Origin: DATDFB01 sp036522835 | GTDB taxonomy: Bacteria > Acidobacteriota > Thermoanaerobaculia > Gp7-AA8 | Reading direction: 5' to 3' | DNA length: 64,000 nt | NCBI GenBank assembly: GCA_036522835.1 | Contig: DATDFB010000211.1 | Coordinates: 1-64,000 of the forward strand | Shown: piece after piece, positions 17,642 through 24,809 of the stretch | Numbering within the stretch: the first letter of the stretch is position 1 | How the letters are laid out: each line of letters opens with the position of its first letter | Notes under the pieces: generated by a model | The model's database searches: none | Told to the model about the DNA's origin: nothing | What the model saw: only the letters and a program-made list of their open reading frames with translations | Position numbers and translations under genes: made by a program

Positions 17642-18079
17642 ATGAGACTCAGGAACATCGCAATCGCAATGGTGCTCGCGTTCGTGCCGGTGCTCGCGTC
17701 CGCGCAGTTCAAGGACCTCGACGTGGCCAACTCGAACCTCTCGCGCGGCTTCGGCAGCGGCGATCCGCAGGCGATCGTGGCCGGCATGGCGGGCAGCGAC
17801 CATGTCCAGCTCCAGTTCCCCGGCCTCATCACGGAGAGCGGCTTCTTCGGGCGCGATCAGGCCGCGTACCTGCTCGACGGTCTTTTCAATAAAGTCAAGC
17901 CGAGCGGCTTCGACACCAAGAGCGCGCGCAAAGTGAGCGCCGAGGGGCAGTACCATCTCACGGCCAATTGGGCGATCAAGACCGCGGCGGGCGCGGAGTC
18001 GCGCGAGCTCTACATCACGCTGCGTCAGAATCCTGACGGCCGCTGGTCGATTGCTTCGGTACGATCTGCAGGGAAGTGA
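17642..18079 (+). CDS. Secreted small protein, DUF4783-like
   Basis: 145 residues from the ATG at 17642, which has AAGGAGA six bases upstream. A signal peptide (MRLRNIAIAMVLAFVPVLASA) is followed by a ~120-residue domain (LSRGFGSGDPQAIVAGM, then LDGLFNKVKPSGFD, then DGRWSIASVRSAGK). This looks like the SnoaL/DUF4783 cone fold: a set of strands ending in GRWSI. A TAGAAT box lies ~45 bases upstream (17590). The stop overlaps the GTG of the histidine kinase gene (GTGA), linking a periplasmic protein with the sensor. Confidence 0.65.
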   Translation: MRLRNIAIAMVLAFVPVLASAQFKDLDVANSNLSRGFGSGDPQAIVAGMAGSDHVQLQFPGLITESGFFGRDQAAYLLDGLFNKVKPSGFDTKSARKVSAEGQYHLTANWAIKTAAGAESRELYITLRQNPDGRWSIASVRSAGK

Positions 18080-21000
18080 TCACCGAAGGGGCGCAGCGCC
18101 CCAACCCAGTCCTGACACGCGCCGCGGTCGTTCGGATCGCGGCGCTTTTTGTTTTCCTGGCCGCGCTCGTGGAGCTGGCCACGCTCTACCGCGTGCGCGT
18201 CGTGTCGAATTCGTTCGCGGCGCGCGCCGAAGTGCATCTGACGCGCGAGGTCGAGCGGCTGCGGCGCGACGTCGGGCGCGACGAGGGCGAGCTCGCCGCC
18301 GCGGCGCAGCGCGTCTCGCAGCAGCTCGCCGCGAATCCCAACACCCCGCGCGGGCGCATCTTCGAGATGCTGCACGCGGAAGTGCACGGCCATTTCGGCC
18401 GCGGCATGCGCGTCACCGAGCCGAACGGCACCGTCGTCGCCTGGTGGGGCGAGGACCTGCGCGTGTCCGGCGCGGCCACGTTCCTCTTCGACGCCACCAG
18501 CCTCTACGTCACCAAAACCGTGGCCTCGCCGCGCTACACCGTGCAGGCCTTCGAGCGCATCGTCAATGAGACGACGCGGCATTCGTTCTGGGATCCGGAC
18601 GACGACTGGCTCGTCAGCATGACCTTCCACGCCGGCGCCCTGCGGCAGGAGCGCGGGGCGCGGCGCTTCGTGGTCTTGCAGCGGCCGGACGCGACGCTCT
18701 ACGTCGACATCATGCCCCGCACGCGCAACGTCATCGTCGACGGCGTGCGCCACGACGGCCACGACATCGCCGGCGTGCTCGTGGCCATCGCCGCGATCTG
18801 GAGTGCGGCGGCCACGCCGCCGCTGTTCCGCATTCTTCTCATCATCGCCGCCCGTTTGGCCCTCCTCCCCTTCACCATCGACGAGGACCCGACGCGCCTC
18901 TTCGGCTTCGACGTCTACGCCTCGCGTCTCCTCGGCCCGTTCACGAAGTCGCCGTTCGACCTGCTGCTCACCGCCGCGGCCGTGCTGGCCATCGTCGTGA
19001 CCATCGCTCCGAAGCTCCCGCGGATCGTGCGCGCCGCGCTCGCCGTCGCCGGCGCCGCCGGCTTGGTCATGCTGGAGAGCAACATGGCCGACAACAGCCG
19101 CATCTCGGCGGTGCCGGACCACATCCTCCCGGCCTCGACCGCGCAGGCGGTGTTGCTCGCGGCGCTGATCCTCTTCGGCTTCGCGCTGCTGCATCTAGTT
19201 CCCTCGCCCCGCGCAGCGGGGAGAGGGTGGCGCACAGCGCCGGGTGAGGGGCGCATGCTTCCCGAACATCGCCCCTCATCCGCCGCTCCGCGGCACCTTC
19301 TCCCCGCAAGCGGGGCGAAGGCCCTACCACTTGTCGTCGCCGCGCCCCTCCTCGCCTTCGCCCAAGATCCCGTCAAGCGCAACGCCTTCCTCGCCATCGC
19401 GGCGGCGCTCATCCTCGCCTACGCCGTGCAGTTCGTCTTCCAGCGCCGCTCCCTGCGCCTCCTCTCCTCCGCCCTCCTCCTCGTCCTCGTCGTCTGGGCT
19501 CCGATGCAAACCTTCGAGCGCGCCGGCGCGCAGAAATTCATCGCCGACACCTACGCGCCGCTCGTCTCCGGCGAGGGCGGGCAACTGCGGACCATGATCG
19601 AGGACACGCTGCAGAACCAGTTCTCGCACATCGACCTCAGCGCGATGCTCCCCGACCACTTCTCGCGCATGAACCTCGAGGACCTCGCCTACGCGATCTG
19701 GCTGCGCTCCGACCTCTCCAAGCTGCGCGTGCCGAACGTCATCACCATCCGCGACGTCCTCGACCATCCGCTGAGCCGCTTCGGCGTCGGCCTGCCGATG
19801 TTCAGCGAGCGCGGCGCGCAGCAGGGGCAGGAGACGCTGCAGGTCGGCGCGCTGACGCGCGATCTCATCCACCACGACTTCGAGCTGACGGTCTTCGGCA
19901 TTCCGATCGCCGAGGGGAGCGTGCACGTCGTCAACCCCGGCGACCCGAGCGCGCTCATGTCCGCCGACGCCTATCGCGACTTCTTCGATCCCGACTCCGA
20001 GGAGCCGGCCATCGGGCTGCACGCGCAACGCGAGCCCGTCGTCTACGACCGCGACGGCAACCCCCACGGCTCCTCGGTGCGCCTGCCGCAGAGCGCCAAG
20101 TTCTACTTTGCGACACTGAAGCCCGGACGCGGCATCTGGATCGAGGGAAACGCCGGCTCGGCGATCTACGTGCGCCGCACCGACGACGCGCTGTACGCCT
20201 TCCCGCTGGCCATCGCCACGCCGGGACAGCAGGTGCGCCGCGCCGGCGGCGTGGCCATCTGGGGCATCGCTCTCGTCGCGATGGCCATGGCCGTGCGCTC
20301 GCTGCCGACGCTGCGCCGCTCGCTGCGCACGCTCGACTTCCGCACGCGCACGTCGCTCTATCTGACGGTCGTCGTCGTCCTGCCGCTCATCGTCTTCGTC
20401 CTCTTCGTGCGCGCCTACCTCGCCGATCGGCTCGAAGCGGAGTACCTCGAGCGCGGGCAGACCGCGCTCGTGGCCGGGCAGCGCGTGATCGAGGACTACC
20501 TCGCCTCGCAAACGACGACGAGCCCGGAGCAGGTCCTCGACGACGAGGTCCTGAGCTGGCTCGCGCGCGTGATCGGGCACGACCTGCATCTCTTTCGCGA
20601 CGAGACGCTGATCGCCTCGAGCCGGCGCGACCTCTTTGCCGCGCACGTCGAAGCGGAGCGGCTCCCCGGCGGCGTCTACACGAAGATTCTCCTCGGCGGG
20701 CAGCAGCTCGTGCGCGCGTCGCACAACGCCGGCTCGGCGCGCTACATCGAGATCTACAGTCCCATCAACCTCACGCCCGGGCACGGCTACACGCTGGCGC
20801 TGCCGTTCATCGTGCAGGGGCGGCAGATCGAGGCGCAGGTCAACGACCTGGCCACGACGATCTACATGCTTCTCGTCTTCATCGTCCTGGGCGCGATCGG
20901 CGTGGCCGTCATCGCCGCGCGCAGCGTGACCAAGCCGGTGCAGGCGCTGGTCGGCGGCGCGCGCGCGGTGGCGCGCGGCGACTTCGACGTGCAGGTCACG

Positions 21001-22047
21001 CCGCCGCGCGATCCGGACCTCGGCCTGCTCGTCACGACGTTCCGCGACATGGCCGCGTCGATCCGCCGCCAGCAGAACGACCTCCGTCACGAGCGCGACC
21101 GCCTGCAGACGCTGCTCGAGAACATCAACGCCGCCGTGGTCGTGCTCGACGGCGAGGGGCGCGTCGGCGCGACGAACGGCGCGGCGCGCGCCCTGCTCAA
21201 AGTCCGCTCCGCGGAGCTCGACGACTTCCTCGCCCATCACCAGCCGCGGCGGAACGAGTCGGCGGAGCTGGAGATCTCCGTCGACGGCAACGTGCGCACG
21301 TTCCGCGTCACCATGGTGCCGCTGCCGGAGAGCGCCGAAGAGCTGCTCATCGCCGAGGATGTGACGGAGATTCTGCGCTCGAACCGGCTGGAGGCGTGGG
21401 GGGAGATGGCCCGGCAGGTCGCGCACGAGATCAAGAACCCGCTGACGCCGATCCAGCTCACGGCCGAGCACCTGCGCGCGATGGCCGACCGCGACGATCC
21501 GAGTCTCCCGGCCGCCGTCCGCGGCGCGGTCGACAACATCCTCCGCCAGGTCGTCACGCTGCGCGAGACCTCGAAGGAGTTCAGCGACTACGCCTCGCTG
21601 CGCCAGCCGCAGCGCAAGCCGCTCGACTTCAAGAAGCTCCTAGAGGAGATCGCCGCGAGCTACGCCTCGTCGCGCGAGCGCGGCATCGACTTCCACGCCG
21701 ACATCGACCCCTCCACGCCGGCGAATTTCTCCGGCGACGCGCGCATGCTCCGCGGCGCCATCGCCAACCTCATCGAGAACGCCTTCCAGGCCGCGCCCGG
21801 CGGCGAGGTCCGCCTGGGGAGCTACTCCGTCGACTCGAAGGTCGTCGTCCGCGTCGACGACAACGGCCCCGGTGTCCCGCCGGAGACGCTGCCGAAGATT
21901 TTCGATCCCTATTTTTCGACGAAGTCGAGCGGTACCGGCCTCGGCCTGGCCATCGCCCGCAAGGCCATCGAGGAACATGGCGGTACCATTCACGCCGAGA
22001 ATTTGAATCCCGGTTTCAGCATTTCCATTGAATTGCCGCTGAGATGA
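18076..22047 (+). CDS. Large NtrY-like sensor histidine kinase
   Basis: 1323 residues from the GTG at 18076. The N-terminal ~880 residues hold an anchored sensor region with many TM helices and two periplasmic stretches. Then come a HAMP domain (about 950-1005: ITRSVTKPVQAL-like, ARGDFDVQV), a PAS-like region (~1015-1095), HisKA with phospho-acceptor His near 1117 (RQVAHEIKNPLTPIQL), and HATPase (NLIENAFQA, DDNGPGVPP, GTGLGLAIA). EIKNPLTPIQL is typical of NtrY. No response regulator lies next to it. Repeat-derived DNA is carried in frame at about residues 240-254 and 375-415, interrupting the hydrophobic N-terminal half. The ATGA overlap with the next gene makes a three-gene operon. Confidence 0.88.
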   Translation: MITEGAQRPNPVLTRAAVVRIAALFVFLAALVELATLYRVRVVSNSFAARAEVHLTREVERLRRDVGRDEGELAAAAQRVSQQLAANPNTPRGRIFEMLHAEVHGHFGRGMRVTEPNGTVVAWWGEDLRVSGAATFLFDATSLYVTKTVASPRYTVQAFERIVNETTRHSFWDPDDDWLVSMTFHAGALRQERGARRFVVLQRPDATLYVDIMPRTRNVIVDGVRHDGHDIAGVLVAIAAIWSAAATPPLFRILLIIAARLALLPFTIDEDPTRLFGFDVYASRLLGPFTKSPFDLLLTAAAVLAIVVTIAPKLPRIVRAALAVAGAAGLVMLESNMADNSRISAVPDHILPASTAQAVLLAALILFGFALLHLVPSPRAAGRGWRTAPGEGRMLPEHRPSSAAPRHLLPASGAKALPLVVAAPLLAFAQDPVKRNAFLAIAAALILAYAVQFVFQRRSLRLLSSALLLVLVVWAPMQTFERAGAQKFIADTYAPLVSGEGGQLRTMIEDTLQNQFSHIDLSAMLPDHFSRMNLEDLAYAIWLRSDLSKLRVPNVITIRDVLDHPLSRFGVGLPMFSERGAQQGQETLQVGALTRDLIHHDFELTVFGIPIAEGSVHVVNPGDPSALMSADAYRDFFDPDSEEPAIGLHAQREPVVYDRDGNPHGSSVRLPQSAKFYFATLKPGRGIWIEGNAGSAIYVRRTDDALYAFPLAIATPGQQVRRAGGVAIWGIALVAMAMAVRSLPTLRRSLRTLDFRTRTSLYLTVVVVLPLIVFVLFVRAYLADRLEAEYLERGQTALVAGQRVIEDYLASQTTTSPEQVLDDEVLSWLARVIGHDLHLFRDETLIASSRRDLFAAHVEAERLPGGVYTKILLGGQQLVRASHNAGSARYIEIYSPINLTPGHGYTLALPFIVQGRQIEAQVNDLATTIYMLLVFIVLGAIGVAVIAARSVTKPVQALVGGARAVARGDFDVQVTPPRDPDLGLLVTTFRDMAASIRRQQNDLRHERDRLQTLLENINAAVVVLDGEGRVGATNGAARALLKVRSAELDDFLAHHQPRRNESAELEISVDGNVRTFRVTMVPLPESAEELLIAEDVTEILRSNRLEAWGEMARQVAHEIKNPLTPIQLTAEHLRAMADRDDPSLPAAVRGAVDNILRQVVTLRETSKEFSDYASLRQPQRKPLDFKKLLEEIAASYASSRERGIDFHADIDPSTPANFSGDARMLRGAIANLIENAFQAAPGGEVRLGSYSVDSKVVVRVDDNGPGVPPETLPKIFDPYFSTKSSGTGLGLAIARKAIEEHGGTIHAENLNPGFSISIELPLR
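18795..18836. repeat. Half copy of the GGAGTGCGGCGGCC dispersed palindrome, inside a gene
   Basis: Starts GATCTGGAGTGCGGCGGCC, as in the 62-bp element at 52548, and ends GTTCCGCAT, as in the copy at 39761. It is translated in frame as part of the histidine kinase (IWSAAATPPLFRI). Confidence 0.75.
19199..19322. repeat. CCTC(A/G)CCC...GGGGCGAAGG inverted repeat, in-frame inside a gene
   Basis: Tandem hairpins of the type CCCCGCGCAGCGGGG and GAGGGGCGCATGC, the same family as 38108-38202 and 44373-44490. It is translated in the histidine kinase as a Pro/Arg-rich stretch (PSPRAAGRGWRTAPGEGR and onward) between hydrophobic segments. Confidence 0.8.
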
Positions 22048-23006
22048 AAAAGCTGCTCCTGGCTGGACTGGCCGCGTTCCTCGCGCTCGCCGCGCCGTTG
22101 GCGCAGGGCGACGCTCCGGGCGACGAGATCCGCTTCACGCTGCGCGACGAGCTGCTGCGCCTGATCAACCGCGACCGCCTGCAGTTCGGGCTGAAGCCGG
22201 TGGCGCTCGACCCGGTCGCCTCCGCGCTCGCCGACGACTACTGCCGCCAGCAGATCAGGAACGGCACGACCGGGCATTTCACGCTCGACGGCCTAGCGCC
22301 GTACATGCGCTACTCGCTCTCCGGCGGCAACGACGGGGTGAGCGAGAACGTGGCGGCGTGGTCGGCGAACTACGGCTTCGGCGACCGCGCGCTGTACGAC
22401 ATGATGCGCCGCTCGCAGCAGGCCATGATGGACGAGGTCTCGCCGCACGACGGCCATCGCCGCACGATCCTCGATCCGAGCGCGACGCACGTCGGCCTCG
22501 GCCTGGCCTGGGATCGCGGCGAGTTCCGTATCGCCGAGGAGTTCATTCGGAGGTATGTGGAGTGGGTGCGGCCGCTGCCGCGCACCGCGTCGACCGCCGA
22601 TCGCGTGATGCTGCGCGTCAAGCCGCACAACGGCTTCACGGTCGAAGCCATCACCGTCCATCACGAACAGGCGCCGCGGGCGATGTCGGCGAAGCTGGCC
22701 AACGACATCACCAGCTACTCGCTGCCGGAGAAGCGCCGCGAGTACCTCCCGCGCCTGCACAACCGCGTCGAAGCGGCGGGCGACTACCGCGTCGAGATCC
22801 GTGAGGAGTACAGCGACGGCCGCCGCGGCGACTTCGAGGTCGCCGACGACGGCAGCGTGGCCTTCGCCATCCCCTTTCCCGACGGCCCGGGCGTCTACAC
22901 GGTGGTGGTGTGGGTGCACGAGCGCGGCGGCCGCGAGGCCATCGCGGCCTCGAACGTGTCGGTGCGCGTGACGGAGACGCAGACGGCGGTCGGTGGCACG
23001 CGGTAG
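22044..23006 (+). CDS. Secreted CAP/SCP-domain protein
   Basis: 320 residues; the ATG at 22044 overlaps the kinase stop. A signal peptide (MKKLLLAGLAAFLALAAPLAQG) is followed by a CAP domain (LLRLINRDRLQFGLKPVALDP, YCRQQIRNGTTGHFTLDG, SENVAAWS, HDGHRRTILDPSATHVGLGLAW). These are the YkwD/SCP motifs with conserved His and Glu. The C-terminal ~130 residues look like beta-rich domains (ADDGSVAFAIPFPDGPGVYTVVVWV). It is an exported protein whose role is unknown. Coupling with the sensor kinase suggests a cell-envelope signalling operon. Confidence 0.85.
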   Translation: MKKLLLAGLAAFLALAAPLAQGDAPGDEIRFTLRDELLRLINRDRLQFGLKPVALDPVASALADDYCRQQIRNGTTGHFTLDGLAPYMRYSLSGGNDGVSENVAAWSANYGFGDRALYDMMRRSQQAMMDEVSPHDGHRRTILDPSATHVGLGLAWDRGEFRIAEEFIRRYVEWVRPLPRTASTADRVMLRVKPHNGFTVEAITVHHEQAPRAMSAKLANDITSYSLPEKRREYLPRLHNRVEAAGDYRVEIREEYSDGRRGDFEVADDGSVAFAIPFPDGPGVYTVVVWVHERGGREAIAASNVSVRVTETQTAVGGTR

Positions 23007-23020
23007 GCAGTAGCCGCCTC

Positions 23021-23935
23021 GTGCCTTCACAATCGACGTACGACGTGATCATCATCGGCGGAGGTCCCGCCGGGCTCACCTGCGCGATCTTTCTCGGCCG
23101 CTACCGCCGCAACGTGCTCTTGATCGACGGCGGCAAACCGCGCAACTACGCCGCGCGCGCGGTGCACGGCTTCCTCGGCATGCACGGCATCGCCCCGCAG
23201 GAGCTGCGCGCGCGCGGACGCGCCGAGGCCGAGGCGGCGGGGGTGGAGATTTGCGAGTGCATGGCGGAGAAGGTGGAGCCGGTCGGCGACATTTTCAACG
23301 TGCACACCTCCGCCGGCCGTTTCTGCGCCCGCCGCGTGGTGCTCGCCTACGGCGTGCGCGACAAGCTCCCCGACATTCCGCGGCTCGAGGAGTTCTACGG
23401 CGCGAGCGTCTTCCACTGCCCCGACTGCGACGGCTACGAAGTGCGCGGCAAGCGCGTCGGCGTGATCGGCTGGGGAAAGCGCGTGGTCGGCCTGTCGCTG
23501 AAGCTCCTGCAGTGGAGCGACGAGCTGACGATCTTCACGCACGGCCACGAGCGCGAGTTCTCGCAGGAGGAGACGAGCAAGCTCTTGGCCGAGCAGATCA
23601 ACGTGAAGGACGAGCGCGTGCTCGAGCTCCTCGGCGACGACGGCATCGTGCGCGCGGCGGTGTTGGAGAGCGGCGAGCGCGTCGAGGTCGACGCGCTCTT
23701 TTTCTCCTGCGGCGTCGAGCGCTCCTGCCTCCTGGCCGAAACCCTAGGCTGCGACGTCGAGTCCGAGACGCCGAACGTCGTCGTCGACGAAACAAGGCAG
23801 ACGACGGTCGAGGGCATCTACGCCGTCGGCGATCTCGTCCCCGGCGCGCAGCTGGCCATCACGTCCGCGGCGGACGGCGCGATCGCCGCGATCGCGATCA
23901 ATAAGTCGCTGTTGCCGCCGAGCAGGAGGGTGTGA
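23021..23935 (+). CDS. Thioredoxin-reductase-like FAD/NAD(P) oxidoreductase
   Basis: 304 residues from the GTG at 23021, next to the previous gene's stop. The FAD motif IIIGGGPAGL lies at residues ~10-19. The redox-active CPDC is at C133-C136 in FHCPDCDGYEV, with a second dinucleotide region around GVIGWGKRVVGLSLKL and FAD motif GIYAVGDLVPGAQ near the end. The NAD(P) motif reads GWGKRV rather than GxGxxA, so cofactor use may differ from true TrxB. CPDC instead of CATC places it in the TrxB-like (bacillithiol reductase/HypO-like) branch. The partner is not encoded nearby. Confidence 0.82.
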   Translation: MPSQSTYDVIIIGGGPAGLTCAIFLGRYRRNVLLIDGGKPRNYAARAVHGFLGMHGIAPQELRARGRAEAEAAGVEICECMAEKVEPVGDIFNVHTSAGRFCARRVVLAYGVRDKLPDIPRLEEFYGASVFHCPDCDGYEVRGKRVGVIGWGKRVVGLSLKLLQWSDELTIFTHGHEREFSQEETSKLLAEQINVKDERVLELLGDDGIVRAAVLESGERVEVDALFFSCGVERSCLLAETLGCDVESETPNVVVDETRQTTVEGIYAVGDLVPGAQLAITSAADGAIAAIAINKSLLPPSRRV

Positions 23936-23965
23936 GGGCGGACGGCGCCGCAGCCAGCGCATCGA

Positions 23966-24379
23966 TCAAAAGTACGCTTCGAGACCGAAACGTTCGAGAC
24001 GGTTCGAGAGCTTGCGGTCAAAGGTCGCTACGGCGCCGTATCGGTTGGTCGTGGCGACGGCGACGATCGACGCATCAGCCAGACCGGGCAGCGGATTGGG
24101 CCAGATCTCCAGCACGCGCTTCCACGGGCAATCGTCGATGAGCTGCATGCCGGGGAACACGGTCACGTCGCGGATGAGCGTCGCCAGCCGGTCGCCGCTG
24201 TATGCGTATTGGCTCTGCAGCACATAGGCAACCTCGAAGACGACGAACTGCGGAACGATCGCCGCGATCTCGCCTTCCTCCGCTGCTTGCAGCAGGGCCT
24301 CCGCGGCGTCGCGCTGTTTGGGATGCCGGTCGACGAAGAACGAGACGATGACGTTTGCATCGACGACGACGCTGCGCAC
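23966..24379 (-). CDS. vapC: PIN-domain ribonuclease toxin, VapC-like
   Basis: 137 residues from the GTG at 24379, right after the antitoxin stop. The PIN-domain acidic residues D7 (VVVDANV), E49 (FVVFEVAYV), D102 (GLADASIVA) and D121 (VATFDRKL) are all present, so the nuclease should be active. It cuts RNA when not held by the AbrB-type antitoxin encoded immediately upstream. Gene order antitoxin-toxin with a 1-base gap is standard for vapBC. Confidence 0.9.
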   Translation of the reverse strand: MRSVVVDANVIVSFFVDRHPKQRDAAEALLQAAEEGEIAAIVPQFVVFEVAYVLQSQYAYSGDRLATLIRDVTVFPGMQLIDDCPWKRVLEIWPNPLPGLADASIVAVATTNRYGAVATFDRKLSNRLERFGLEAYF

Positions 24380-24380
24380 C

Positions 24381-24611
24381 TCAGATGCGTCCTCTCGTCT
24401 TGCGCGCTTCAGCAACAGCCTGCACCGCATCGGCAGGGCCGTGCTTGATCACGCCTTTCCAGCGGTAGAGCGCCGGCCGTTCGGTCGTGATGGACACGCG
24501 GCCGCCTTTGATCTCCCACGTCAGTTTGTCGCCGATATCGACGTTGAGAACTTCGCGGACTTCCTTCGGAACCGTCGTTTGGCCTTTGCTGGTGATGGTC
24601 GAAGTAGGCAT
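24381..24611 (-). CDS. vapB: AbrB/SpoVT-type antitoxin, VapB-like
   Basis: 76 residues. The N-terminal swapped-hairpin AbrB domain is clear (STITSKGQTTVPKEVREVLNVDIGDKLTW). The C-terminal tail (RWKGVIKHGPADAVQAVAEARKTRGRI) would wrap the toxin. AAGGAGA lies nine bases upstream of the ATG. An inverted repeat over the promoter suggests autoregulation by the VapBC complex. Confidence 0.9.
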   Translation of the reverse strand: MPTSTITSKGQTTVPKEVREVLNVDIGDKLTWEIKGGRVSITTERPALYRWKGVIKHGPADAVQAVAEARKTRGRI

Positions 24612-24622
24612 TGGACGTATCT

Positions 24623-24648
24623 CCTTACCAAGGATATATCCGGTAAGG
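24623..24648. promoter_or_regulatory. Candidate VapBC operator
   Basis: CCTTACC and GGTAAGG form 7-bp arms around an AT-rich centre containing ATATAT. The element lies 12-37 bases upstream of the vapB ATG and its inner arm overlaps the SD. The position fits an autoregulatory operator; the binding protein is inferred. Confidence 0.55.
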
Positions 24649-24674
24649 ACCGACCAACGAGGGGTATTCCGTGG

Positions 24675-24805
24675 GTAACGGGTGACAGGTGACGGATGAG
24701 GGGTGACAGGTGACGGGGTGACAGGTGACAGGAGTGACCTGTGACCTGTGACCCGTCACCCGTGACCCGTGACCTGTCACCCGTGACCCGTGACCCGTGA
24801 CCCGC
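24675..24805. repeat. Heptamer-built inverted repeat, GTGACAG/GTCACCT family, copy 2 (largest)
   Basis: About 130 bases. GGTGACA/GGTGACG units occupy the left half and CCTGTGA/CCCGTGA/CCCGTCA units the right half, giving a long imperfect stem. It lies between vapB and the stop of the multicopper oxidase gene. Confidence 0.85.
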
Positions 24806-24809
24806 CCCC

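Noticed and set aside
19324..21471. Long minus-strand frame opposite the histidine kinase
   Set aside because: Antisense to a clear kinase; composition is typical of codon-position mirroring.
24675..24805. Possible CRISPR or iteron array
   Set aside because: 7-base period, opposed arms and no spacers; no replication gene nearby. It is a hairpin repeat.
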